Shown piece after piece: positions 18,025 to 26,540 of a stretch of DNA of 64,000 bases. The stretch lies in the NCBI GenBank assembly GCA_014896305.1, contig JADBKQ010000001.1, forward strand, positions 1 to 64,000, given 5' to 3'. The notes under the pieces are model-generated. The model had not been told where the DNA came from, made no database searches, and saw only the letters and a list, made by a program, of their open reading frames with translations. The stretch comes from Limnochordaceae bacterium (GTDB taxonomy: Bacteria > Bacillota > Limnochordia > Limnochordales > DUMU01). A program made the position numbers and the translations under genes. How positions within the stretch are numbered: the first letter of the stretch is position 1; each line of letters begins with the position of its first letter.

Positions 18025-18141
18025 GTTGGTCTCCTCAGCCTGCTATCTCAGGATCATCCTGTTCCCCAGGTCGGGGCGCTCACTCATGTCGGAGTTTCCT
18101 GTGACTTGCTCCTGTTACTCATGCATGCCCAAGTGTTCTCC

Positions 18142-20121
18142 TCACTCGGCTGAACCCCTCGCCCGTCGCCCGTTCCGGCCGTAGACCCAACGTTGCCCCA
18201 CCGCCTCGACCCCCACAAAACAGAGGCCGGTCACCGCCAACAGCACGACGGCCATGGCGCTGGCGCCTCCGAAGTTGCGCGCTGACAAAAGGTGGTAAAG
18301 TGTAATTGGCATGGTGGACAGGCCCGGGCCGGCCAGGAGGATCGTGGCGCTGGTCTCCGACAGGCTCATGGCGAAGCTGAGCAGAGCACCGCTGAGCAGC
18401 CCGGTAGCCGCCAGAGGTAGTTCCACCGTTCGAAAGGCCTGCCAGCGGTTGGCTCCCAGCAAGCGGGCAGACTCGGGCAGCTCCGGGCCGATGGCCTCGA
18501 GCGCCGGGCGGAGGGTGCGGATCACAAAGGGGTAGGCGAGTACGCTGTGCGCCGCGACTATGGCCAGGGCTGGTGCGCCCCGGAGGCCGGCCAGGGGCGG
18601 ACGGTTGAAGGCTTGGAGCAGAGCAAATCCCAGGGCGACCGAGGAGATGGCCAGCGGGGCCATGGCTGCAGTCTCGATGACGGCCGTTCCCCAGCGGGAC
18701 AGGCGAGCCGCCAGTTGCCGACCCCAACAGGGGCGGAGATGGCCGGCCTCCCCTTCTGCAGGTACTGCCCCTGCAACACCTCGACCAACCCGCAGCCGGC
18801 CGGCAAACGCATAGGCCAGCGGCGTTGCCACCAGCAGCGAAACGAGCATGGTGGCTGTGGCTAACACCAGGCTGTTGCGGATGGAGGCCAACGGGCTGTC
18901 GCCCACGATGGCGTCATATTCCGGAGTGAACACATACCTGTACGCCTGTAACGTCCAGCCTGACACCACACCGCTCGCTGCCACGGCGGGACCCCCTCCG
19001 CCAGCCGCAGGTCTTGCCGACTGAACGACCAGCGCCAAAATGGGGCCGACGTAGAAAACGGCAATGGCCGCCAGCGTCACCGCTGCCACCATGCGGCTGA
19101 CCCAGGCGCCTGGGCGTCGCGGCCACTCGAGCCGGTGAAGCGGGTGGGGGCGCACCCCCACTTGGGGGCGGGCAAAGCGTCCCTCGAGCCAGAGGTATCC
19201 GTACGAGAAAGCCAGCGATAAAATGGTCTCGACCAGCGCCAGAGCGGCCCCCGTGCGGTAGTTGAGGAGAATCCGAATCTGGGTGTAGATCTCCACCTCT
19301 ACGGTGGCAAACCGGGCGCCTCCCAATGCCAATACCAGAGGAAAGCTGAGGAACGAGAACACGAAGGCCAGGGCTGCCCCGGTAGCGATCCCCGGCACCA
19401 GCGCCGGCAACGTCACCGTCCAAAAGACCCGGCGCGGCGACGCCCCCAGGCTGCGGGCCGCCTCCTCAAGGGATGGGTCGATCGCCTGCCAGGCGGCGCT
19501 GACCGTGCGTACCAGAACGGGTGCGTTGTAGAACGCATGCGCCAGCAAGATGGCAGGCAGGGAATACAGAAGGGATAACCGGACGCCGAAGGCCGCAGCA
19601 AGAAAGCGGTTCAGCCAGCCGTTGTTGCCATACATCAAGATGAACCCCAGGGCGACGCTGATGGGCGGCAGGACAAAAGGTACGAGAGTAAGCGAACGTA
19701 GAAGGGCACGGCCACGGAACGTGTAGTTGCTCAAGAGGGCCGCGATGGGCAACCCGATCAGCACCGACAAGAGCGTGCTCAGCAGCGCCTGCCAGGCAGT
19801 AAACCGGATAAGGGAGCGAAAGTACGGGTCCTGCCCAATCACGGCCACTCCCCGAGCCAGGTGGCCGATAGCGGTCGTTACCTCTTGTCCAGCGGCGGCC
19901 AGCTGGCCAAAAACCCCGCTGGTTGCCGGAAGCGGCATAGCGCCGGGCGGCCCTGCCGGCGCGGAGAGCGGGGCTGGCCCAACGGCGACCTGGAGGACAA
20001 GCAAGATCAGTGGGTAGACCAGGAAGGTCAGTAAGAAGAGGGTTGGGAGGGCCCAGACCAGCCCTCCCAGCCTGAACCGTCCCTGGCGAGCCCACACGGG
20101 CAGGCGCCGTACCATGGCCAA
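18142..20121 (-). CDS. thiP: Thiamine ABC transporter permease, fused two-domain
   Basis: 659-aa membrane protein with two binding-protein-dependent permease domains, as in ThiP/FbpB. Seen: EEAARSLGASPRRVFWTVTL in the first half and PESARLLGANRWQAFRTVEL in the second, the two EAA loops that contact the ATPase. Each half has about six hydrophobic segments. The ATG at 20121 is 6 bp after the thiB stop. A Gly/Ala-rich hydrophilic stretch lies near residues 440-475. Function as the thiamine channel is inferred from the TPP riboswitch and gene order. Confidence 0.88.
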   Translation of the reverse strand: MAMVRRLPVWARQGRFRLGGLVWALPTLFLLTFLVYPLILLVLQVAVGPAPLSAPAGPPGAMPLPATSGVFGQLAAAGQEVTTAIGHLARGVAVIGQDPYFRSLIRFTAWQALLSTLLSVLIGLPIAALLSNYTFRGRALLRSLTLVPFVLPPISVALGFILMYGNNGWLNRFLAAAFGVRLSLLYSLPAILLAHAFYNAPVLVRTVSAAWQAIDPSLEEAARSLGASPRRVFWTVTLPALVPGIATGAALAFVFSFLSFPLVLALGGARFATVEVEIYTQIRILLNYRTGAALALVETILSLAFSYGYLWLEGRFARPQVGVRPHPLHRLEWPRRPGAWVSRMVAAVTLAAIAVFYVGPILALVVQSARPAAGGGGPAVAASGVVSGWTLQAYRYVFTPEYDAIVGDSPLASIRNSLVLATATMLVSLLVATPLAYAFAGRLRVGRGVAGAVPAEGEAGHLRPCWGRQLAARLSRWGTAVIETAAMAPLAISSVALGFALLQAFNRPPLAGLRGAPALAIVAAHSVLAYPFVIRTLRPALEAIGPELPESARLLGANRWQAFRTVELPLAATGLLSGALLSFAMSLSETSATILLAGPGLSTMPITLYHLLSARNFGGASAMAVVLLAVTGLCFVGVEAVGQRWVYGRNGRRARGSAE

Positions 20122-20127
20122 GTCGCC

Positions 20128-21321
20128 TCAGTACGCCCGGATCTGAGCCGACCAGGCCCGTAACCACTGCTCCCGGTGGGCAGCCACCGTCTCCGCTGGC
20201 AGACGCACGGGCTGGGCCGGCGTCACGGCGTACCGGGCAAAATCGGGCGGCAATGGCGCCTGGCTGTTGGCAGGGAACATCCAGTTGGTGGTGGGGATCA
20301 GCGCCTGTACCTCGGTAGAGAGCATGAAGTTGAGAAACTCGTACGCCAAACGCTGCCGGGATGAATCTACGCCGGTCACGATGCCCATGAGCTCGACTTG
20401 TTCATAGCCTTGACCGTCCAGCGTGGCAATCCGGTAGCGAGTGCTGTGATTACTGATGTAGCTGTATGCCATGTCGGTGGAGTAGCTGACCACCATGGGG
20501 GCTTCGCCTTGTTCAAACATGGAGTAGGCTTCACTCCAGCCCCCCGCAATCGTGAGCAGGTTGGGGGCAAGCTGCTTCCAGTAGGCCAGGTAACCGTCGG
20601 GGCCGTCTCCAAAGCGGGCAATGGTCCAGAGTAAGAAGGCCATGCCGGGCGAGGAGGCCGCCGGATCGATGGCGATGATCTTCTTGCGCCACTGGGGCTG
20701 CAGCAGATCTGCGAAGGTTTTGGGAGCCCGATCGGGTGGAATGACCTGGCTATCGTAGACCAACGTGATGAACCCATGGTCCAGCGGGACCACGCGCCGT
20801 CCGGGGTCTAGCAGGAGCCGGGCCGGTACGTCCTTGAGATTGGGCAAAAGACGATAATCCAGAGGCTGAAACACCTGCTGGGCGATGGCAGCCGGTAGAT
20901 CAGAATCGGCCAGGCCCACGAAGACATCGGCAGTGGGGCGGCGGGCTTGCAGTTCACCCACTAGACGGGCAAACATCGTGCCGGAGTCGCCGGGAGCGAC
21001 CCAGACGAGCTCGACGCCGGGATGGGAAGCCTGGAAACGTTTCTGGATCTCCTTGGCCGGCCCCCAGTTGACGAAGCTGTCGTACGTGTAGACCACGAGT
21101 TGCTGGGTGGGCGCCGCGGCGGTCGCTGTCCCTACCCCATTGCGCGCTAGCCCAGCCAGGCCGATCAGCAAGACAGCGGAAACCAGCACAACAGCCTGCA
21201 GGCACGACAAAGCCGGCAAGGTTCGGCGAGAAATAGTGCTGGATGCGGACGGTGCGGCTGGCGCAGTTAACCCGGACGAAGCCACCTTGCGGCCACCCGG
21301 ATGCGAGACACAAAGATGCAT
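20128..21321 (-). CDS. thiB: Thiamine-binding periplasmic-type protein
   Basis: 397-aa solute-binding protein of the ThiB/TbpA/iron type. A signal peptide-like hydrophobic segment (VVLVSAVLLIGLAGLARNG) is followed by QLVVYTYDSFVNWGP, a TbpA-like N-terminus, ADVFVGLADSDL, and APMVVSYSTDMAYS, a typical ligand-site region. The ATG at 21321 is chosen because AGGAGG lies exactly 9 nt upstream, inside a terminator-like hairpin. No lipobox is seen. First gene of thiB-thiP-thiQ under a TPP riboswitch, which strongly supports thiamine or a phosphate ester as ligand. Confidence 0.9.
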   Translation of the reverse strand: MHLCVSHPGGRKVASSGLTAPAAPSASSTISRRTLPALSCLQAVVLVSAVLLIGLAGLARNGVGTATAAAPTQQLVVYTYDSFVNWGPAKEIQKRFQASHPGVELVWVAPGDSGTMFARLVGELQARRPTADVFVGLADSDLPAAIAQQVFQPLDYRLLPNLKDVPARLLLDPGRRVVPLDHGFITLVYDSQVIPPDRAPKTFADLLQPQWRKKIIAIDPAASSPGMAFLLWTIARFGDGPDGYLAYWKQLAPNLLTIAGGWSEAYSMFEQGEAPMVVSYSTDMAYSYISNHSTRYRIATLDGQGYEQVELMGIVTGVDSSRQRLAYEFLNFMLSTEVQALIPTTNWMFPANSQAPLPPDFARYAVTPAQPVRLPAETVAAHREQWLRAWSAQIRAY

Positions 21322-21359
21322 AAAAAACAACCTCCTTCTCCCGCAGGGGATGGAGGTTG
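21322..21359 (-). terminator. Riboswitch expression platform: terminator hairpin that contains the thiB SD
   Basis: On the minus strand CAACCTCC (21352-21359) pairs perfectly with GGAGGTTG (21328-21335), with an inner CCC/GGG pairing, and is followed by six T (21327-21322) and then the thiB ATG. The 3' arm includes the Shine-Dalgarno AGGAGG (21331-21336). The structure can therefore both end transcription and hide the ribosome binding site. Confidence 0.85.
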
Positions 21360-21550
21360 GGCGTGAGCAGGAAGACCCCCGGTCCAGGCCATCATTGACG
21401 TGCGTCCCCGTGCGCAACTGGCAAAACACGCACGCCACGACTCGTGTGCCGACAGCCGGACGGGCAGGATGCAGCCCGGCCAGAGAAGCGAAGCGTCCAT
21501 TGGCTACGGGATCTGCAGTCCCTGGTCTCCCCAAAATCCCTTTCCCTACG

Positions 21551-21658
21551 CCGGCATTACCCGGATGGTTCGCCGCCGGAATTAGGGGCGGCGAACTCGA
21601 CAGGTTCAAAGGGTCGACGGACTATCTCCGTCCTCTCAGCCCAGTACCTGAGCTCCCC
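21551..21658 (-). promoter_or_regulatory. TPP riboswitch (THI element)
   Basis: Read on the minus strand, all conserved parts are present in order: CTGAGAGGA (21639-21631), ACCCTTTGAACCTG (21614-21601), a variable stem with perfect 10-bp arms GTTCGCCGCC and GGCGGCGAAC, and GGGTAATGCC (21562-21553). It lies in the leader of thiBPQ, about 230 nt before the start codon. TPP binding should switch expression off through the hairpin at 21322-21359. Confidence 0.95.
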
Positions 21659-21673
21659 TATGGATCTACCCGC

Positions 21674-21702
21674 ACCATAGCAGATGCCCTACTCTCCGTC
21701 AA
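21674..21702 (-). promoter_or_regulatory. Sigma-A-type promoter of thiBPQ
   Basis: On the minus strand TTGACG (21697-21702) and TATGGT (21674-21679) are separated by exactly 17 bp. The predicted transcription start falls just before the riboswitch. Confidence 0.75.
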
Positions 21703-21888
21703 GAAGGCCTTCCGCCGGGGACTGCCTCGCGAGAATGCGAGGCATCGCCCAACCCTGTTACCCGCCCTGAGGCGCAGGCCCTGACCATGCCCGGCGGGCA
21801 ACGGGCAAGACGATGAGGAGTAGGGACCGGCCCGCATGATGATGTATGCTGCTTCTGGTCAGTTCCACCACGTCAGGAGGAGTCGAGG

Positions 21889-22638
21889 TTGGTTATGCCC
21901 ACCGTCCATTCTCAGCCCGCTAGTAGCCAGCACGTCCATGGAGGCACGGCACGAACCGAAGCCGGGGCCAAAGCCGGCGTCCTGTTCGACATGGACGGAG
22001 TCCTGGTGCTGAGTAACCCGGCGCACCTGGCTGCCTGGCAGGAGTTTGCTCGCCAACGCCTTGGCCTCGAGATCACGGCGGAAATGTTCTATCGCTCCAT
22101 CTCAGGACGGAAGAACGAAGAGGCACTGGCTGAGCTTTTCCCAGGCAAGTTTACGCCGGAGCAGCTGGCGGCTATTTCCCGGGAAAAAGAAGCTTTCTAC
22201 CGCGAACGCTACGGCCCTACCCTCCAGCCTGTACCAGGGGTGCTGGAACTCATTGCGGACTTGCGACGAATCGCTGCCCAGCGGCCCGTTGCCCTGGCTG
22301 TAGCCACCTCCGGCCCACCGGAAAATGCCCGGTTGGTGCTAGGCCGCTTCGGCATCACTTCTGCTTTCTCTGCCGTCCTGACCGGCTCGCAGGTAACGAA
22401 GTCCAAGCCAGATCCTACCATATACCTCTTGGCGGCGCAGGCCTTGAATGTACTGCCGCAACGTTGCGTCGTCCTGGAGGACGCGACAGCCGGCGTGCAG
22501 GCAGCCAAACGAGCTAGCATGCGTTGCCTGGCGGTCGCCACCAGTGAACCGGCCCAACGCCTGCTGCAGGCAGGCGCTGACCGGGTAGAGCCCGATTTTC
22601 GGGGAGTTACAGGCCAGCAGCTGCTGCAGATGCTGTAG
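21889..22638 (+). CDS. HAD-superfamily hydrolase (beta-phosphoglucomutase-like)
   Basis: 249-aa HAD subfamily IA enzyme: motif I FDMDGVLVLSNP (nucleophile and acid/base Asp), a helical cap (residues about 45-110), motif II VATSGPPEN, motif III Lys in GSQVTKSKPDP and motif IV VVLEDATAGVQAA. These fit phosphatases or phosphoglucomutases acting on phosphosugars. Start: TTG at 21889 has AGGAGG 8 nt upstream; ATG at 21895 is the alternative. It is divergent from the thiamine operon. Substrate cannot be told. Confidence 0.9.
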   Translation: MVMPTVHSQPASSQHVHGGTARTEAGAKAGVLFDMDGVLVLSNPAHLAAWQEFARQRLGLEITAEMFYRSISGRKNEEALAELFPGKFTPEQLAAISREKEAFYRERYGPTLQPVPGVLELIADLRRIAAQRPVALAVATSGPPENARLVLGRFGITSAFSAVLTGSQVTKSKPDPTIYLLAAQALNVLPQRCVVLEDATAGVQAAKRASMRCLAVATSEPAQRLLQAGADRVEPDFRGVTGQQLLQML

Positions 22639-22787
22639 GCGGGGGCGTTCGACAGGTCGCAGGAATCTCTGGGCTATTTGGTGAGATTCTATTCATGGAC
22701 AGTAGGTGGAGAACCGGGACGTCGACGCCCGACCGCCAGAGTCTTGACAAGGGGAACAAAGGACAGCGACATGGAGGAGAGATGCTC

Positions 22788-22952
22788 ATGGCTGATGAAC
22801 CGCGTGAAGCTCGCGACCCTCACGGCGAGCTATCTTCTGAGACCAGGACCGTCAACCCCGCCGGCTCTGAGGCGATCAAGTGGGGTGCCATCGTCGTCAT
22901 CGTCCTGGCCATCCTCTACTTCCTCGCACGGTATGTGATTCCCCTGTTCTAG
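22788..22952 (+). CDS. Small single-pass membrane protein, 54 aa
   Basis: A hydrophilic, charged N-terminus (MADEPREARDPHGEL) is followed by one strongly hydrophobic segment (residues about 31-52, WGAIVVIVLAILYFLARYV) ending four residues before the C-terminus, so the protein would be tail-anchored. GGAGG lies 10 nt before the ATG at 22788 and 4 nt before an in-frame ATG at 22782. No family is recognised. Spacing on both sides suggests its own transcript. Confidence 0.65.
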   Translation: MADEPREARDPHGELSSETRTVNPAGSEAIKWGAIVVIVLAILYFLARYVIPLF

Positions 22953-23144
22953 CCCGCCCTATCCCTGCCTCCCCCCTTCACGCGCCGCTCTGCCGCCAAA
23001 CGTGAGGATCGGCTACGTGGGGCGCGTTCCCCTACCTTTTTCGGGCAGGAATGCTCTGTCGCGCGGCGAACATCTGCTGGTGGTAGGTTCCCGTCTCCTG
23101 GCAAATGGTCCTAATCTAAACTACGTTGGAAAGGTGGGAGGTTC

Positions 23145-23939
23145 ATGCTTCAAGCGAGGGGATTTCTTAGGCGGGCCGGCTCTTGGCCACTGATGGCACT
23201 CGCCCTGATATTGCCGTTGCTCTCGGCCACGGTCGCGGCGGAGGCCGCCGCGCCCATCGCGCTGGTTCACAGTGAACGCACCGCTGCTGCCAAGGCCAAC
23301 TACCCGACGTACGAGGACGAGTACAAGAGTGCCGCCCAGTGGCTCAGCAACTACTTCGCCTACGATGTGCTCTCGGACCAGGACGTTGAGAACGGGAAAT
23401 TGGCCGGGTACAAGCTGGCCATTCTACCGGAGAACGCGGTGATGAGCAGCGCCCACGTGCAAGCGCTCAGAGACTTCGCCGCTGCCGGGGGCAAGATTCT
23501 TGCGGTGTTCTCCACGTCGCTGCGGGACGATCAGCTGAAGCTGACCGGGTTGCAGTTGGGAGACCTGTTAGGGGTCAAATGGGTCCAGTGGTCGCCCGAC
23601 AAGTCTTTCCAGCAAATCGAGTTCATCGAGAGCAGCCCCGTCTTGGCTGGAGCGCCACAGACCGTCCCGGTGTCCAGCGGCTCCACCCAACTCGTCGAAG
23701 TGCTGGACAACGGTAAGGTGCTGGGCGTACGTGCCAGCAGCGATGGCACATTGGCGATGACCAACCCGGCCGTTGTCGTGGAGTCCGCGGCGGGCTTGTA
23801 CGTCGGTTCACCCGTCTTCGCTCAGCAGCTCCTGGCCGGACCGGAGATGCAACAGCTGCTCTACGCTGTCATCAAGAACTACGCTCCCGAGGCAGTGAAG
23901 GCGGACTTTCAGCCGATGTCCTTCGCCGGCACTCAGTAG
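23145..23939 (+). CDS. Secreted protein with a glutamine-amidotransferase-like / beta-galactosidase-trimerisation-like fold
   Basis: 264 aa with an N-terminal signal peptide (GSWPLMALALILPLLSATVA, cleavage near AEAAA). The body resembles the class I amidotransferase-like fold seen in beta-galactosidase trimerisation domains: alternating strands and helices with YKLAILPENAVMSSAHVQAL and LRDFAAAGGKILAVFSTSLR. The nucleophilic Cys of true amidotransferases is not apparent. The family call is a fold-level impression. It lies upstream of a sugar-binding protein and near other secreted carbohydrate-type proteins, which suggests an accessory role in polysaccharide use. Confidence 0.6.
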   Translation: MLQARGFLRRAGSWPLMALALILPLLSATVAAEAAAPIALVHSERTAAAKANYPTYEDEYKSAAQWLSNYFAYDVLSDQDVENGKLAGYKLAILPENAVMSSAHVQALRDFAAAGGKILAVFSTSLRDDQLKLTGLQLGDLLGVKWVQWSPDKSFQQIEFIESSPVLAGAPQTVPVSSGSTQLVEVLDNGKVLGVRASSDGTLAMTNPAVVVESAAGLYVGSPVFAQQLLAGPEMQQLLYAVIKNYAPEAVKADFQPMSFAGTQ

Positions 23940-24074
23940 TGGGAAGACGCCAGTACAAGGAGGCTTGTCGTCCTATCGTGTAATGGGGTCGTGGAATGTG
24001 TAAGCTTCCAGCCAAAGGAATTTGTAGGGGTCTATCTGCAGTCTTTTGATCACAGGCGAAAGAGGTTGGGATTC

Positions 24075-25385
24075 ATGAAAGGTTTCGTCTCTTCTCACCG
24101 CTTCTATCGGCCCGCCCCCAAACTCGCTTTCCGGGCAGTAACCCTGGTTGCGGCAGTCGCGATGCCCCTGTTCAGCATCGGCTCGCTGGCCGACGTCCAG
24201 GCCAAGACCACGATTACCTGGGCGGTGGTAGCAGGGGCCAACTACGAGGCCCGCTATAACCAAACCGTAGCCGCCTTTGAGAAAGTCCATCCCGATATCG
24301 AGGTCAAATGGATTCCCATTGTGGTCGGGGTCAGCAGCGATTTCCAACAGAAGATCCTGACGATGGCGGCTGCTGGTGAGCCACCGGATGTCATCCGAAT
24401 CGACGTGGAGAATCTGCCGCAATACGTTCGGCTCGGCCTACTGGACGATCTTGGCCCATACCTGGCCAAAGACCCCAGTTATGCCAAGAGCCTGGAGACC
24501 TCCGTCTTCCCGGCCGCCCGCGCTGCCTTCAATTACGAAGGGAAGCAGTGGGGAATCCCCTTGACCGTAACGGTCAGCTCCACTTACTACAATGCTGACC
24601 TCCTCGACCAGGCTGGCCTGAATCCTCCCACAGACCAGTGGACCTGGGACGACATGGTCGCTATGGCCAAGCGGATGACCAAGGACCGGAATGGCGACGG
24701 CAAACCCGATCAGTTCGGCCTCCAACAAACGACGGACTACGTCGAATGGCTTCCCCTGATGTACTCCTATGGTGGCGAGATCATCGATGCTCAGCACCGC
24801 ATTGTCTTTAACTCGCCGGCCAATGTAAAGGCCTTCCAGATGTACCAGAGCTGGCAACAAAAGGAGCACATCAGCCCGCGCGACGGCGAGGGCCAAAACG
24901 TAGGGTTCGACCAAGGGAACGTGGGATTCATCATGATGGCCGACTGGGTACGGCAAGTCTATCAGCACATCACCAAGTTCCGCTGGGACGTTGCGTCGAT
25001 TCCGGCAGGACCGAAGGACCAGGTCGCGTTCATCGGGGGCGGTGCCATGGGTGTCAGTGCCGCCTCCAAACACAAGGAGGCCGCCTGGGAATTCGTCAAA
25101 TTCGCCACGTCCGACGCCGTCCAGGGGATCATGGTGGCAAATCGGGCCGGCATTCCGGTGGTTCAACGGATCGCAGCTGAGCAGTATGTTGGTTCCCGAC
25201 CGTTGCCTGCGCACCAGTTGACGATCTTGAAGATGCTTCAGATCGCCCGGAGTGCTCCGGCTGACGTGCGGTGGGAGCGGATGCTGGCTATCTTCCGCAA
25301 GAACCTGCCTGGATTGCTCGGAGGCGATACCAGCGCGACGGAGTTTGTCACCAAGACGGCAGACGAACTCAGTGCGTTGCGCTGA
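24075..25385 (+). CDS. ABC transporter sugar-binding protein (family 1), third copy
   Basis: 436-aa solute-binding protein. Signal peptide of about 42 residues ending DVQA before KTTITWAVV, then the usual TVAAFEKVHPDIEVKWIP and GEPPDVIRIDVENLP; the C-terminal lobe has HKEAAWEFVKFAT. The start at 24075 fits the signal peptide; AAGAGG lies about 9 nt upstream, and the upstream frame lacks signal character. Again there is no lipobox and no permease or ATPase nearby. It lies between two secreted carbohydrate-type proteins on the same strand. Substrate unknown. Confidence 0.9.
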   Translation: MKGFVSSHRFYRPAPKLAFRAVTLVAAVAMPLFSIGSLADVQAKTTITWAVVAGANYEARYNQTVAAFEKVHPDIEVKWIPIVVGVSSDFQQKILTMAAAGEPPDVIRIDVENLPQYVRLGLLDDLGPYLAKDPSYAKSLETSVFPAARAAFNYEGKQWGIPLTVTVSSTYYNADLLDQAGLNPPTDQWTWDDMVAMAKRMTKDRNGDGKPDQFGLQQTTDYVEWLPLMYSYGGEIIDAQHRIVFNSPANVKAFQMYQSWQQKEHISPRDGEGQNVGFDQGNVGFIMMADWVRQVYQHITKFRWDVASIPAGPKDQVAFIGGGAMGVSAASKHKEAAWEFVKFATSDAVQGIMVANRAGIPVVQRIAAEQYVGSRPLPAHQLTILKMLQIARSAPADVRWERMLAIFRKNLPGLLGGDTSATEFVTKTADELSALR

Positions 25386-25482
25386 GCTCAGGCTCTGTTT
25401 CGCTTGCCGGCCGGGCCACGCTCGTTCGCACCGGGCGGTGGCCGGCCCGGTCGGCAGGCTCTTGCACCGGTGAAGAGAACGG

Positions 25483-25515
25483 TTGCAAACAGGGAGCCCG
25501 TGCTCCCTGTGGCAA
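25483..25515 (+). repeat. Perfect hairpin between sugar-binding gene and jelly-roll gene
   Basis: ACAGGGAGC (25489-25497) and GCTCCCTGT (25502-25510) form a 9-bp stem with a CCGT loop, extended by TTGC/GCAA across a small internal loop. No T-run follows, so it may be a transcript 3'-end stabiliser or an attenuator ahead of the gene at 25585. Confidence 0.55.
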
Positions 25516-25584
25516 TGGGCGGTCGGTCGGCACCCCCACCCCCCAAGACCGGCAATACGTTTCCATTAAGGAGGGCGACGATCC

Positions 25585-26205
25585 ATGCTGGCCAAGAAAG
25601 TGTGCTCGCTGGCGCTGATTCCTGTCCTCATTGCCTTGTTTGCGTTTGTCGCCTCTGCCGCACCCGGTGATGTTCTATTCACCGACGACTTCTCCAACGG
25701 CCTTCAGAATTGGATCTTTGATACCGGCACCGACGCCAATCCTAGCAACTTCTCGGCTGATGCTGCCCAGAAGGCACTGGTATTCTCGCCCGTTGGATTT
25801 GGTAACGCCTTTGCTGGAAGCGAAAATCTTACGGATTACGCGCTCGAAGGCGACGTAACCATTACTGAGTACCCCCAGTACGGAAACCTCCGTTTCTTCG
25901 TCCGTATGAACGAGCTTTGGTATGGCTACGGCGTCTCTTTTATTGAAGACCACGTGTATATTCACCGCTTCGACGGCAACTGGGATGTCAATACTCTCCT
26001 TGCAGAGGCCGATACTGGCATCCCGCTCAATACCAAGACCCATGTCCGCGTTGAAGTGAAGGGCAACCAGATTACCGTCTTCGTCAACGGTAACCAGGTC
26101 GCTCAAGCCGAAGATCCAGACAACGTCTACCCGGCCGGCCGGTTTGGTTTCCGTTTTGACTATGTGAGCGGCCAAGTGGCCAACATCAAGGCTACCTCCC
26201 TCTGA
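25585..26205 (+). CDS. Small secreted jelly-roll protein (DUF1080/LamG-like)
   Basis: 206 aa: signal peptide (residues 1-26, ending ASAAPG) and a single concanavalin-A-like beta-sandwich. Typical elements are the opening FTDDFSNGLQNW, central YGNLRFFVRMNELWYGYGV, THVRVEVKGNQITVFVNGNQV and the closing AGRFGFRFDY. Such domains occur in 3-keto-disaccharide hydrolases and as carbohydrate-binding modules; here the domain stands alone. AGGAGG precedes the ATG. By eye its codons are less GC-biased than those of its neighbours, which may reflect strong expression or transfer. A terminator follows. Confidence 0.75.
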   Translation: MLAKKVCSLALIPVLIALFAFVASAAPGDVLFTDDFSNGLQNWIFDTGTDANPSNFSADAAQKALVFSPVGFGNAFAGSENLTDYALEGDVTITEYPQYGNLRFFVRMNELWYGYGVSFIEDHVYIHRFDGNWDVNTLLAEADTGIPLNTKTHVRVEVKGNQITVFVNGNQVAQAEDPDNVYPAGRFGFRFDYVSGQVANIKATSL

Positions 26206-26287
26206 TCGCTGCCACCGGACGAGTTACAAGGTCAGCATCCACCGGCAGCGGCAAGCGGCCAAGTACCTTTCAAGCACATCCCTCCCC

Positions 26288-26319
26288 GTCCCCGGGTCCG
26301 CTGGGGGGCGGGGACTTTT
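26288..26319 (+). terminator. Probable intrinsic terminator after the jelly-roll gene
   Basis: GTCCCCG (26288-26294) pairs with CGGGGAC (26309-26315), followed by TTTT (26316-26319), about 80 bp after the stop codon. The rest of the 335-bp gap up to 26541 shows no convincing gene. Confidence 0.6.
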
Positions 26320-26540
26320 GCCGATCCCCCCGTGCCGTCCACCCCGGACCGTGGGCAACTACGCCGACATGCAGCAGATAACCGGCCAGCTCTGGCAGGC
26401 CGACGAGGCCGCCAAAGCCGGTGGCCGCCAACAAAGTGATGTGGGAGGCGAGATGCTCCGCCCACTCTACGGGAATGATCATCGCAACACCGACTTCCCC
26501 CGCCTGCAATCAGATTCGTTGACGGCGTTACTGGCCTTGG

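Noticed and set aside
26270..26482. Possible 70-residue minus-strand gene (MIIPVEWAEHLASH...)
   Set aside because: Poorly placed ribosome site, runs through the terminator at 26288-26319, no family resemblance; kept out for lack of support.
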